Assembly (NCBI RefSeq): GCF_000524195.1
Contig: NW_020170430.1
Location: forward strand, 501,859-565,858
Length of the DNA stretch: 64,000 bases
DNA from: Echinococcus granulosus
Lineage: Eukaryota > Platyhelminthes > Cestoda > Cyclophyllidea > Taeniidae
Direction: 5' to 3'
This document shows positions 37,763 through 49,908 of this stretch, piece by piece. The notes beneath the pieces were generated by a model that made no database searches, was not told the DNA's origin, and saw nothing but the letters and a program-made list of their open reading frames with translations. Within the stretch, counting starts at the first letter, position 1. Every line of letters starts with the position of its first letter. A program made the translations under genes and the position numbers.

Positions 37763-40700
37763 CTACATTTATCTCACAGCCAATTTTGGAAGATTAGTGT
37801 GAGCTGAAGAAAATGGTTTAGCAAGATGTCACTGCTTATGCATACCCATAAAACAAATGCATCGTTCATATTTAAATTAAATATGCAACCCATAACCTGT
37901 TCAGCTAACTCACCCAAACTGTATTAAAAGTTGACAACACTACCAAGTATGCATTGCCTTCAAGTAGATACTATTTGCCAAACTATACTTTTTCCTATGT
38001 TGGCAGTGGTCAAGCTCCAAACGGATCCGACTGGCCAACCAGATTGGTTGCAAAAGAGACGGAATAGGAGAACACCTTAAAACTATTTCCCCTAATTTTT
38101 CAAGCAAAGCAATAGCAAGTGGTGTGGATAAAGTTCCGCCATTAGCCTACAGTGCATAGCCATCTACCGAATGAAGAGATTTTGGAGATGATGAGCCTGA
38201 AAAGGGGGATGCCTAATTAAAGTGTGAGACGTGTAGAGCCTGCGGGACGAACGGGGGTTGGTTTGTTTGAAAACTGTATCTAATGCTAAGTGCGAAGCAC
38301 TAAGAGTCAAACAGATTAGGCCGCACCCATGCAATACTGGGCTGGTGGTGAACAATTACAATTGTGAAGACATTGTGACGGGCAGGATGTGATCATAACA
38401 TGATCACAAAAAATCACACACGGCTCTATTAATTAATGCTCCCCACAAAATCGTTGCAACAATGCCAACCAGTGTAATCTTGTGCAATTGTTCTGCCAAG
38501 TCGTAATAAATAAGTTTTTATTTCTCAAATGTCCTGAAGTTAAAATGAGAACGAATTCGATCACCTTCAAAGACAAATGTACGATGGATCACATACTATT
38601 TTGTGTTAACTTATGCATTCAGTCTGACAACCACACGCACATGACAACTGCAAGCATAGCAAATGAGCATATTCATCGCAGCAAGTTGCAGTCGTTTCTC
38701 TCAGTCTCCGAAATTCCTTATGTAAACACTCGACACCCGTCAATCCCGCAAGCCGTTCCGCCCCTAGGCAAGGCGTTAAACTAGTTGTCAATTTTTGGGG
38801 TGTGCATACCCCTGCCAACCAAGGATAATAAACCACCATAAGTCTACAAATCACGCAATCTTTGTTGTGTTTTGGTGAAAGAACGAGTCTTGAGCGGAAG
38901 ACTCCGAGCACCGTAATTTCCAGTTACATCAACCTACTTCATTGCACGTCAGTCTTTAATTGAACGATGCATTTGTTGCATTATTATTTTAAAGGTGCTG
39001 AGTATATGCACAAGCACAGGTAACAATGCAGACACACAAAGTTATGCATTAGAGCCGTGCGTAACAATCGGTACCCTTGTAACCTACGCCATGGATTACA
39101 GTGAAACATGGGCTTAAAGATTAAGTTTTCGGTTTGCAAAATTTAATAGCTCCTCAATCGGACACAGCAATAAATGTCATCGGCCTTGTAAGAATCATCA
39201 AGGGTGGATGGGCGCATGGCGCAATAGAATAAAATCGCGTTCAACCAACCGACCGCATTTTGAAGTTTTAGAATTGCGAATTAAGGGCAGCATGTTTACT
39301 AAAGTTTCTGTGTTGTACTAATTAGAGTTCGTCTAGAAATTTCTTCTAACACAAGCTTTCCAAACGACGACACTGAATATCGAATTCGAAACGGTTCCGA
39401 ACATGCTACACCCAAACACCCACGCATGTTTCTAACATGTGCAAACATAAAAATAAGCAACAGGCATTTGCCAGGGCCGTAAGTAGCAATGAATTTTTTA
39501 GGTCTACCAAAGTACCATGCTCAGGCGCTAAAGTTCAGGCCTTATGTTACACCATTAGGGGCAGAAATTGGGTCGTCCTTATTTGTTAAGTGCGAAATTA
39601 GCCTACAATACCGCTTACAATAATGTCACCTAAATAATACCCCGACAGAGGCAAGGAACGCATTAGAGATTTTAGACACTAAGAACGATGGTGTTAAAAT
39701 GTATATTGTCGTACCTTCGCTGCGGTTGGAGGCGGTGCTCGTGAAAAATGGCGCAATCCCTAATCACCCACTGAGAGTCAGACAACAAGCAAACACCGGG
39801 AAGAATCTCCCCTTAGACACGGTTCCAGTGGCAGAAGCATGTTTGTCAATTACAATTAAATATATGCAAGCCACGCACCATGGCGCAGATTCGTAAACAC
39901 TGTAACAGTGGCGTAGAGGGAAACCCTGCGAAGCACTAGAAACAACAGCTTTCCTTCCGCAAACATCTTTCCAACCGCTTACAACTTAACTGATGCGATC
40001 GAATTTGGCGATAGATATCAATGTCGAAGGTGTCAGGAAGCGATGTAGGTGTCCGCCAAATATCCGGATCCAACTTGAAATAAGTAGTAACTCGGCACGA
40101 GGTGGATCCTCCAGTGCCAAATTATACGCCTTCTGTAATGTGTGGCTGCAAAAACTATTCGATAGAATAGAATGATAGCAAGCAGAAGTGGTTACAAAGG
40201 AAAACCACCACCATTGAGTTCTAGCAACTGACACATCAATGCTACTAAGACATCGCATCAAGATGGCAAACATTCCTGCTATATTACTGACCTCGCTATT
40301 CATATGAACAGCTAGAGTTTAAAAAAAATGTATTGAAAATTGATCTCATATGACCTGTAATTGCATCTGCAAGTATACAAAAATTGCACCTGACCATTCC
40401 ACTCTGAAATGGATATTACCCTTCGCATATGGAAACAGTCGTCAAGTACCTTTATTAGTGCTGAAATTAATGTTGATGTGTTCCCAAACGATGGCCATAC
40501 CATCGTTTGGCCACCGCCAAAGCGATTGCACTAAGAGGAAAGTAGTGAGTGTCACCAAATCTAGATCCATCAAATTGTTTGTGAGGTAACGTTTAACGGA
40601 TTTATGGATACGCCTGGCAAAACTAATTAAACAGTTCTGTATACGTTACGGGACTGAGCCACACTAATTTCGCGTTTACGAAAATGTCTGAACTAACGGA

Positions 40701-43317
40701 ATAAGTGATAAACTGATTACGTCACAAAAACAAGTATACCAATTCCCGTGAAACTTGAAATGAGCAAATATTACTACCTATCATGTTTTATATAGTGGCT
40801 TGGCAAGGATATTTATGAACTACACGACTTGGCAAACCTATCCTGCCACCTACCAACCAATCAGCAAGCAACTATGAACCAACGCTTTGGGATAAATAGC
40901 TGAACAATGCAGTGAAAGGATAAAATTTCAGAATGGCTGTTTCATGAAGAAAAAATCTGCATAAGCTATGAGAACGGAGGCAAAATTTTGCAAACCGAAA
41001 ACGTTGGTAACTCATATATAGCTGGAAATAATTGTTGGAAATAAAGATTTGGCTCAAATAATTTCCCAGGTGTACAACTAAGTTCTCCGTTGCCTTTATT
41101 CCACAAAGTGGATTTAAGTGACAAAAAAGTAAATAATCACAATGCCCGGATTTACGATATCTTGTTGAAAACGATCAAGCTCTGTGTTGAAAATCTGAGC
41201 GGTAGTACATTAATTCTTCATAATCCTTGAATTGGACCTGCGAATCAGCTCAGAGGTGAAAGGACGTGGCGATCCTGAGGACCAAGTTATGAACTTGGGA
41301 GAGAATGTCCCAGCACAATTTGAGGATGATTCCACCGTTGATTGGCCTGCGTGTGGTTACAGTTCGTCTTGCATTCAATCCACTCACCCAAACGTTATTA
41401 GAGACGCTCATAGTTTACAAATTCCTGGCTAGTACAGTATAGTGATAGCCTATCTACATTAAATGCCTTATAGGCAGCATTAACTCTCCGGATTTTGTAG
41501 GCTATTATTACCATTTGCTCTCCTTTAAAATGTGACACAAAGAGTGCTTTCACGAGGCACCCATTTTTGCAAACACCATTGTAGTGCTGATCAGAAATGC
41601 AAATCATGCACCGAAATCACTCCCCATGAAAGTCGTAAAAGCATTTAGACAGGGATCGTTTGGATAACTTCAAGCCCAACATTTATTCAAGTTGCAGGTT
41701 CCTCATTTTCGCTCAAATTACTTTTCTAATAAGGCTGCTTTTGTCCACTTTAGTCTTCAACATTTTGTCCTTTTGAATGAGGCCACAATTTTCAAACCGC
41801 AAAGGCCAAACAAGGTAGCAGTTTAACCGGCCAAAGTGAAGCTTTCAAGACCGATTTTGAAAATTTTGGTAGAGTGAATGACGTCGGAAACGTTCACTTT
41901 GAGTGGCACAGATATTCCCTTAGAAAGAGCGAAAAAACCTATTCCGATTTCAACGGTGGGATAAATACTGGCATGGAGAATTTAGCTGTACACTGAGGAA
42001 TTTTAATTGCCAAAATTACAGCGTTGTCTACTCGCGCATTCAATAAGGTGGTTCGAGGTATTTTTGCGATCCTGATCTCCAAGTTAAAATGTGAAAATGG
42101 GATGAAAACTTTGCCAATTCTGTGTAAATTAACGCTCGCAAGTTGCTCAGCTCAAAATGCTGTCAAAATATAGAGAATAAAGGTAATGGTACAAAGGTAC
42201 AGGAGTAATAAACAGATTCTTTTCTTACTGTTTGTCAACCAGCGTTGTAAAGGTTGCCACGGAATAAACTTCGAGTAAATTATTTCTAATAAAATTCGTA
42301 AGTAGTGCTACCAATGAAAAGATATAGTTCTTGTTTATTGGGATGCTCAAATGCCAATTCACATGACTGATTCGTGCAGCAAATGAATTCTATCGACACA
42401 TACAGAAGTTAAGGAATCAGTACAGTATTGGAGTGGTGGAAATGTTTATAAACAAAAAACCGTTAAATTTTCCTCCGTCGTGTGTACATGCTTCGATTTA
42501 AAATTTTGCAAAAATGAAAACTACATAGAAAGAAAATATGCTCTTCTGGGCTGACAGCTATTAGCGAAATCAACCTGACAAGAATCAGCTCATGTATATT
42601 ATTCCCAAAAGAATCGACCCCTACAAAACTGTACGTGTGCAATACATGCTGGGATTCATGTTACACCTCCACAGTGGAATTTCGTCCACCCTAGAACACT
42701 CAGAGGAGGTCGAGGCTGAAAATATGTTTTTATACTTAGCAATATCATCAATGGACGTGGATTACACGGTACATAAGCGAGCATGGGAATTGTCAAAACG
42801 CCCACTGAAAGCAGTAGTCATGTAAGTATTTCTGTGAGAAGCGTCAAGAACACATTTAGCTACTCTGCACACTAATACGCTATTGATATTGTAGTTTACA
42901 TACAAACCCGTGCGGACCATTTTTCTGGAACTAATTCTTCCACAGAATTCCAATTACTGTGCTTATGCTATTGGATAAGAATAGATAATTGGGACTGGAT
43001 CCCAAACACCTCATTTGATTGATACTCAACATTATCAAGGCAAATGGAGCACCAGAAGACTTCTTATTCTAGATTAACGATCAACTATAGATAAATGATT
43101 TACTGCTTGTTTACCAATAATTCCGTGGCATCCATTTACAACGCTAAATTGAATTCATAGGAAACGTATCTACTCAATTAAAGCTACTCGAAGACATTTA
43201 ATTTCAAACCACTTTATAGGGTTGACATACCGCTGTTACGCCGGCATCTAGAGATGAACTGTGCGCTTATATTCATGAACGCGCACATGGATTCAAAAAA
43301 ATGGAAGTGACACTTAC
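37763..43317. other. 5.6-kb interval without identified gene
   Basis: Scattered frames of 60-105 codons occur on both strands (such as 38482-38784 on + and 39986-40303 on -), with no recognisable domains. The 3' exons of ANKRD10, whose C-terminal tail is long and poorly conserved in other animals, should lie in the right-hand part but could not be identified. Confidence 0.4.
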
Positions 43318-44037
43318 CCGAAAACCGCAGTCGTTTATCAGAAAGGTCTCCGTCAAGAGCGCCCACCGAGGCAAGACTATCTCTTGACCGCTTACATGCA
43401 AACACATTATTGTTGCGCAATATGGAAACATTTGGAGGAATATGATTTTCTTGTTTCTTGATTCGAGACGCCTCATTCACCAGTGAAGCGAACGTAAAAT
43501 GTCCGTTAATAGCAGCTACCTCAGAGGCCGTTCGCTTATAGAAATTGCGGGTACTAAAAGCATTCCGAAGTAGTATGCAACTGCTTACTCTGTACAAGCT
43601 CCAGCTTCAAGAAGCATCTTCATGCAACTGATGTGTCCATGTCTTGCTGCTTTGTGAAGGGGAGTGTCACCACTAGAGTCCTGGAAGTTAATTCCAGCCC
43701 CATTCCTTATAAGTACAAGTAAACAATCTTCAAAGCCCATTTCTGCGGCGATATGTAATGGCGTTGTAAGGGAAAGATGAGCCGCTACGTCAAGAGCTCG
43801 AAAAGGTGCCAGAATCATAAGACAATCGCACTATTTAAGCGGTTGATGAGGCATCTTTTGACGTACTTGATTAGTTGATGCCGCCCAATGTGCGGGAGTC
43901 CAGTAGTTTAGTGAATCAAGATCAAATGGACTGAAGTTTGTTTTTATAAGACATTGTTGTAACCCAGTTGCGTCACCGGAGCGACTGAGATAGTGTAGAG
44001 GGTATTGACATAAAATTTCGTTTTCAACTTGTGAAGC
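43318..44037 (-). CDS. ANKRD10: Ankyrin repeat domain protein, ANKRD10-like (both ends missing)
   Basis: Three internal exons join in phase: 44037-43867, 43830-43589 and 43553-43318, separated by introns of 36 and 35 nt. They encode about 216 residues with four ankyrin repeats. The first carries YPLHYLSRSGD followed by WTPAHWAAS, matching the FPLHRACRDGD ... WTPVHWAAH opening of human ANKRD10. The next are TPLHIAAEMG and GDTPLHKAARHG, and the last is TASEVAAINGHF. After the repeats a basic segment (CKRSRDS ... DKRLRFSG) matches the KRCLEDS/KKAR region that follows the repeats in human ANKRD10. Its molecular role is poorly known; nuclear location is inferred from the basic patch. The N-terminal exon upstream of 44037 and the C-terminal exons below 43318 were not found, although both outer borders have proper splice signals, so the gene continues. 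Confidence 0.72.
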
Positions 44038-45059
44038 CTAAAAAATTTTCAGAGTTGAAATAGAAACCAAATTGAATAGGATGACATATCAATCCCAAAA
44101 GCCAATGTAACAAAAACTAGTAATGAACACAATTGACCTTTAAATGTACCCATATTCGGCACCTAATCCGGAGTTATTCCCCGTTCAAAATAAGGGTTGT
44201 GAAAATGCATAAAATAGAGAAGACAAAAATTGAGAATCCGCCACCATACCATTCCCGCAGCTTCCCTATCGACTCCCACAGGAAAAAAGTCTATAAATGA
44301 ATATCCAAGCTCAAGGTCAGGGTAGCACTTACAAAAATAGAGGAGTTCATTAAAAGTATCAATGCTCCAAATAATAACCACTGTTTTTCAAATACTGTAG
44401 AATCAGCAGAAAGATAAAAGCGATAAAAGCTCTGTATCTGTACATAATTATTGCGCATAAAAGGTGTTCACTTTGTGTAATTATGGCAACCATGCATAAC
44501 TTTTACTAAAATCATGCTTATTTTTAAAATATCCCGGGAATTAGGGGCATTTTTGGTAAAAGAGCCTTAGCCCTTTGATTGCAAAACCACCTTGTCCTAT
44601 AGCTGCCCATAGGCAAATATACTAAACTTTTAGTTCTATTGTGTTAATCCTATGCATCGTTTAACTTCATGAACGCCCTCGCCTCTGCACTCGGCAGTAA
44701 TGGCCTTTCAGCCCTTCCATAAGGAATTTTGAAAGGTTTCTTCTTCCCTTTATGAGTGCTGCGCTCTACAGTGCAGAAAATACTTCAGTAATTCCGGGCA
44801 CCATAAATTATATTTTTTTTTAATGAATAAGGTCCAATGCAATGCGGTAGCAGACAAAGGCGCAGCTGAGCTCGAAGAGTTGCACATTAAAGTGTCATAC
44901 ATAGTTTCACTCCTACCCAAGATTTTAATTCGAGCCTCTCCGGTTACAAAACCCTACCTTCGAGTAATAATGCTACTAGATCTCATTGAATTGTTATTGC
45001 CACGCCGTTACGAGATGAAATTGACTGAGATGGCTTGAGGAGGTAAAGGTAGACAACAG
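44038..45059. other. interval upstream of ANKRD10 exons
   Basis: This should contain the N-terminal exon and promoter of the ANKRD10-like gene. I could not find an ATG exon ending in a phase-0 donor. Nothing else is recognisable. Confidence 0.35.
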
Positions 45060-45255
45060 TGTAATACGATAATGGTTTATCCCTTAATATTGGCGAGGTG
45101 CCACCCTTGCACTTTGAATTAGCCCTCTTGTACCTCGCTGGGTCGGCTGGCCTTTCGGGCCATGCCAATAGCCCAGACACCTTCTCTGCGCTGAATATTT
45201 ATTCTGCCCCAGTATTTTGTCTTCTTTCGTCTTCAGGGAGTCTCAAGACGCTAAA
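45060..45255 (+). repeat. solo-LTR-like repeat, copy D
   Basis: A 196-bp copy, TGTAATACGATAATGG to GACGCTAAA (last CA changed to AA), with all family landmarks, including the hairpin-like GGCCTTTCGGGCC. It is flanked by ACAG on both sides (45056-45059 and 45256-45259), a 4-bp target duplication. Confidence 0.85.
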
Positions 45256-45259
45256 ACAG

Positions 45260-47727
45260 TCACCCATTAAAAGACCACATTCCTCGATTTATAAAATAAA
45301 ATCCCCAAGAATGCAGAGGTGGCTAGGCTTCTACGCTTGTCAAATGAATGTTTAAGTATGCAACTCTATGTGCGTTATAACTAGAATTAATTCGAAAATC
45401 TGCCTTTGAAAAAGTGGAGGCCACTTCGCCTTTGGTTCTGTCGGGTATGGTATTAGTTCACGGTTTCATTGATAAATGTCACCCAAAAATGTGAGAAAGC
45501 CTCACAACTTCTGCAATTGTCATTACGTGATCGCCTCGTATTTGCATCGAAGCAGTTTTGTGATCTGCAATTAGACAAAAGACTCAAATGGGGCAACGGT
45601 GCCTATTTCCTCATACGTTCATATTTGCTAGTACGAGGAACTAGAACTCGCTGAATTCCATCCATGCACCACATGGGATAAAGTGGTACATCAACACACC
45701 GTTGGTTCGTCATTTGCATAAGTTTCCCTTGACTATAACCAAAAAGAAAAATAAGAATGTAATGCTAATGTTTTTGGTTTGAGATTGAATCGTGCCAAGC
45801 GATAAATCAATTTTGCTGCAAATAAGGTGTGTGCAAAAGGATAACAAAGTATCTGCAAGTTAAAGAACGCTGCCCTTACTTCTGTGCAGGGCCCAACGAA
45901 TCAGACTTGGCGCATCGAGCACCGAAATGCGAAAGTGTGATTCGCCACTTTCCATTACCGAAGTGAAAGAAACCACTTCCAAGCTCCTTTAAAGGCGGCT
46001 GTGTAAGTTCCTTACTCGGATGTCTGAAGGACATCTCGCATTTTTTTGGTAAACAATTGCATAGGATTTACAGTGTCTCTTCACGCTATACTATTTTTTT
46101 AGTCAGTGTAGCATATATTGCACATAAACCTAATAAACTGGGACTGCTCTTGTAGTTTCTTACTGAGTTTGGTTCGCACTTTAAAAAAGCCAAACAAATC
46201 TCGTGATGTATCAACGGATGCTCCTCTCATTTATATGTGTTAATCTGAGAGGCCAAAATGAACTTTAAATTATTCACGAATGTTTTTGTCGGGGGTTTTA
46301 AAGCTTACAAAGATATCTACTAATCTAGAACGCAATGAGGCAAAAAAAACTTTAGGATTTTTCTTTGCCTACTGCTGGCACTTGTTCTGAGGACATGCTA
46401 CGGTCCCATCAAGGTTTGCCTTCGTCACCGACTCCTTTTGTAGTTCTGGATCGTGTGCGTTCAGTTTCAGCATAAGCATTCCACCCGACCTAATGGTTAC
46501 CGTTCTCGTCCGGGAGAGTCAACCATTAAACATCATGCTAGTGCTTTCAATTATGCAGGTGCCATTAGTTTAGGCGTGTTGAAGGCGACTACAAAGTGGA
46601 AGCTAGTAAAGGGAACATTTAACTCTTGGGAATAGGAACAAATTTAACTTTACCAATCGGCTTAGGTGCCATTTAAGTCGAAAATGGGAGTATACATATA
46701 TCCATTAAAAAGCCAGACGAAAGAAGAAAACGAAAGATACCTCATTGGGACCTCTGATGGAGGGCAGGAGTTTGATGATGGAGTAGGCGACTAAAGTGAC
46801 AGTGGCAAAACTCACCTTGGTCCCAACGGAATTAGGAAATGGCGCATTGACTACGTAATCTGGCCATTTACCTGTGTAGGCAAAGCGGCATAGCGATATA
46901 TACGACTATCCACGGATCCTTAAGGTCAGTCCGCAATCACTTACTATTAGCAACAAGGCTTTGCCTTTAACATATTTATACGAATGCAACCACTCAGAGT
47001 TTCTGTGTATAAAAGTCACCGTTTAAGGTACTGCAGATGACCCTTAGCTAATAGGCAGAAAGTGTTACTCTACCATTTCAGTGAATATAAATTATTTCAT
47101 TTGAAGAAGATCTTTGATACAAAGCATTAACAATTCTGTTTGAGCAGTGGCCACCACTCACAGCCTCAAAATTATTGCCCTTATCATCAGCTACACTACC
47201 TTACGCAGCAACGATCACATTTGGCCTGAAGAATCATATAATTGAAACCACACCACTTTGGCACTTAACCACAGTGCTTCAAAATGCGGTTCCAATGGGT
47301 GCCACAGTGGGGAGTGAATCATCTACCAAGGCAATCCCACATCGAGTTTGGGGACCAGTCCTCCCCACGAAAGCCCTAACGGACATCGACAATTTGCCTC
47401 GGTTCTGCCAAGTCGGCAATATGAGCGTAAACACTTTCATGATAAATACTTATTCATACAAAAGACTCATGCCACATAAATTCACCCAAGTTTCATAATT
47501 TTCAGCTAGTATTGAGCCATTAAAATGGTGGCTAGTACAGTGCGAATTACTCGAAACTGTTTTACTTAGGTTGGTGCATAGTGCGGAAAGACTTCACATG
47601 CGTTTGAAGGCGTACGTCTGAGAGAACAACCGATTTTTTTACACATCAAATGGAGAGCATATCGCGAATTCTACCAGTAGAACCTCAAGGCGGGTGCTAA
47701 AGAATTTGGTAGCTTGGGCAGCTTTGA
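45260..47727. other. 2.5-kb interval without identified gene
   Basis: Frames up to 107 codons occur (47175-47498, +), without recognisable motifs. No repeat copy was seen. Confidence 0.35.
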
Positions 47728-48147
47728 TCACCAAGAAGGTGACAACGTTGTCGTAGAATGAAGACACAGCAAGACGCATTGGTCAGCCCAAGTTTTTGTG
47801 AACAACAGAAGTGAATGTTGACGCACAGGTTGTCTTAAAGACGCACCAGTCATATCAACCTCAGCATGGTCAACGTCCTCATCAGAAAAAGCAAAACTGT
47901 AAACTCCCAGCCTCCTTCGATGAGGAATGCACAGGTTCTGTGACAAAATCTTGATGAAAGCAGGAATGCAAACCCTCTCAAAGTCTAGCAGTACCGGTGA
48001 TGGTCTTAGCTTGCAGAACCACATCAGCGCCTTCGCTGCAGCATCACACGTCCTCCAGTGAAAAAGGAACCGTGCAAGTCCATAGTAAGCCCACCTATCT
48101 GACCCACAAAACCCTATCCCATGTGGGTTTTGGTGATTATTAACCAC
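47728..48147 (-). pseudogene. possible MULE-type transposase fragment
   Basis: A 139-codon frame without ATG start. Its middle, ...YYGLARFLFHWRT... followed by AAKALMWFCKLRPSPVLLDFE, loosely follows the pattern of Mutator-like (MULE) transposases: a hydrophobic strand, an R/T-rich turn, a helix with ALxxL, then a DFE catalytic-type strand. Downstream, the reading continues in another frame (from about 47760), as expected of a decaying element. No terminal inverted repeats were found and no other transposase motif is visible, so this could instead be an exon of an unknown gene. Confidence 0.2.
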
Positions 48148-48483
48148 TCAGTATCAGAGACTTCCGCGAAGTCACATTAGAACATATTATCATTTATCTA
48201 TTTCTACATAATGGATGCCCAGAAGTACCTTTTCTGAGCAACTCCAATCTCTAAGTTCCAATTTTACGACCTTTGTGATTTCAAAGTTGCAGTCTACTAA
48301 GAGCCGGAGAAACCTTGTATTGTTTAAAAAAAGCTGACAATTTGTACATACCATAAAAAACAGGTGTGCTAATTTTCAAGACTAAAAATAGGGAATCCAT
48401 TCATCCCGGAATGCCTTAAAATGGGCACGAAATTATTGGGTGAAAGCCTAAAAACTAATCAAATAAGAGAGTTTTCTAAATGT

Positions 48484-48489
48484 TTTATT
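48484..48489 (-). other. poly(A) signal AATAAA for the SDHAF1-TAMM41 unit
   Basis: AATAAA on the minus strand, about 55 nt past the TAMM41 stop codon. No such signal lies between SDHAF1 and TAMM41, so this is the first visible 3'-end signal for both genes. Confidence 0.6.
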
Positions 48490-48544
48490 CAGACAAATTC
48501 TACCAATTAAAAAAAATGAGATGGGTGGAGAGCTGCGCTCTTCA

Positions 48545-49576
48545 TCAAGATTTAAGACTAGCAAGCATCTTGCGGAATTTTGCGAAGGAGTAGACAACAG
48601 ATCGGGAAAGACCTGCTGAGAACAGACCCAGCGCGGTTTGCCAGTAGCTGGATCGACGGACAATGGAAGCAGATGCATGCTGGAGTCGCATTCGCCTCTC
48701 CTTAGTGGTCATTTCAGTCAATCGATGACGCGCTGATGCGCTGTCTTCGCATACAGCCAACTGACAGAGTGCTGAAGGTAGGCATTCAAGAAGCTGCCTG
48801 ACAATCTGGCCCTCCCGTTGTGGGAAGATGCGGATGTCCGTCTTTAAGTCGCTTGGCAATTCAACGGTGAACAGGGATTGGAAAGGACTGGTGGTGAAGA
48901 GCGGTAGATAGAGCTCACGGAAACCGCGTCGACGAGGTTCACCTGTGATTAAACACTCAATCTTTCTCTTATCTTCACCAAAGTAGAGACGCCAATCACC
49001 ACGATATGAGATAGACGCAAGGGAGTGGTATAAGAAATCCTCGTTCAAGAGAGGTAGATCAAGTTGAAGTAGAGAAAATGCTAAGGCCGATCGGAGATTT
49101 GAGAGGAGAGAGGACCTCAGTTTTGGTGGAGGTTCGCATTGAGGTACAAAAACGACTGGTTTATGAAGGCGGCCCGCGATATACAGATCACACCAGGTGT
49201 TGAGGTCAGACACGAGCGGCTCATAACCAACGACCCCATATTTTATAACTTGAGGAGGAAATTCATCAGTACAATCACGCCAGTTTACAAGAGGATTGTA
49301 GTAAACAGCAGGATGAGGCCATTTGTTGACAGCACATTTAAGAAGGGCACCATCGCAAATTGAAGCCAGACCGCTGTAGTGATTGGGGTTAAGTTTCAAA
49401 TTAGCAGTGTGCCACTTTAAGGGATCATCTACGACAAGGATGAAATCTAATTGAGACTTTGCAGCAGTGCGACCATGCTGGGGCACAGCAACGGAGCCAT
49501 AACCAAAGGCTGACACCAGACCGCAATTCTTGGGGAAAAGCCCATGGACAATGCTTTGCAGAAGTTTCGCAGTCAT
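48545..49576 (-). CDS. TAMM41: Mitochondrial phosphatidate cytidylyltransferase
   Basis: TAMM41 (Tam41/MMP37) makes CDP-diacylglycerol from phosphatidic acid and CTP on the matrix side of the inner mitochondrial membrane, the first committed step to cardiolipin. The single-exon frame encodes 343 residues, close to the human protein. It shows the nucleotidyltransferase signature FGYGSVAVPQ (about 24-33), the catalytic QLDFILVVDDPLKWH (about 42-56), AVYYNPLV, VIKYGVV, the LYIAGRLHKPV segment (131-141), ASISYRGDWR and GEDKRKI, and ends with the amphipathic block SIVRRSS...GLFSAGLSRS typical of the family C terminus. The ATG shares its A with the TAA stop of SDHAF1 upstream. A pyrimidine-rich tract and an AG end 4 nt before the ATG, so the message may be trans-spliced there. 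Confidence 0.95.
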   Translation of the reverse strand: MTAKLLQSIVHGLFPKNCGLVSAFGYGSVAVPQHGRTAAKSQLDFILVVDDPLKWHTANLKLNPNHYSGLASICDGALLKCAVNKWPHPAVYYNPLVNWRDCTDEFPPQVIKYGVVGYEPLVSDLNTWCDLYIAGRLHKPVVFVPQCEPPPKLRSSLLSNLRSALAFSLLQLDLPLLNEDFLYHSLASISYRGDWRLYFGEDKRKIECLITGEPRRRGFRELYLPLFTTSPFQSLFTVELPSDLKTDIRIFPQREGQIVRQLLECLPSALCQLAVCEDSASARHRLTEMTTKERRMRLQHASASIVRRSSYWQTALGLFSAGLSRSVVYSFAKFRKMLASLKS

Positions 49577-49863
49577 TAATCTTGTTTATAAGGAGGAAAA
49601 GATACTGTTGTTATAGATGCGATTCGACCTGCCTCAAGGTCTTCCAGAAGACGCCGGCCCTGTCTCACTAGAGTTTCGATTCGTACGAAGTGGGTCTTTT
49701 TAAGAACCACAGCGTTTTTGCGAAACTCGTCTCTTACTACCTGTCGAATTTGAGATTTTGACGATTCCTCAATTTTGGTTTTACTGCCGGGACGAAGAGC
49801 TGTCATATAATCCTTATAGAGCTTCAGAACCTGTCTTTGAAGTTGACTATATGGGCGAGACAT
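49576..49863 (-). CDS. SDHAF1: Succinate dehydrogenase assembly factor 1
   Basis: SDHAF1 is a LYR-family matrix chaperone that helps insert Fe-S clusters into the SDHB subunit of respiratory complex II. The frame encodes 95 residues starting MSRPYSQLQRQVLKLYKDY, next to human MSRHSRLQRQVLSLYRDL; the LYR tripeptide is LYK here. The C-terminal half has VRDEFRKNA (human VRAEFRQHA), then RIETLVRQGRRLLEDL (human RIEYLYRRGRRQLQLL). It therefore keeps the Arg-x-Gly positions altered in human SDHAF1 disease. The long Pro-rich tail of the human protein is absent. The frame is open further upstream but only from TTG, so the ATG at 49863 is chosen. An AG preceded by a pyrimidine-rich stretch lies 2 nt before it. 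The stop codon overlaps the TAMM41 start by one base. Confidence 0.92.
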   Translation of the reverse strand: MSRPYSQLQRQVLKLYKDYMTALRPGSKTKIEESSKSQIRQVVRDEFRKNAVVLKKTHFVRIETLVRQGRRLLEDLEAGRIASITTVSFPPYKQD

Positions 49864-49908
49864 GACTGAAGACGGAGACAAGGACGGTTGATTAGTACCT
49901 ACCAGCAA

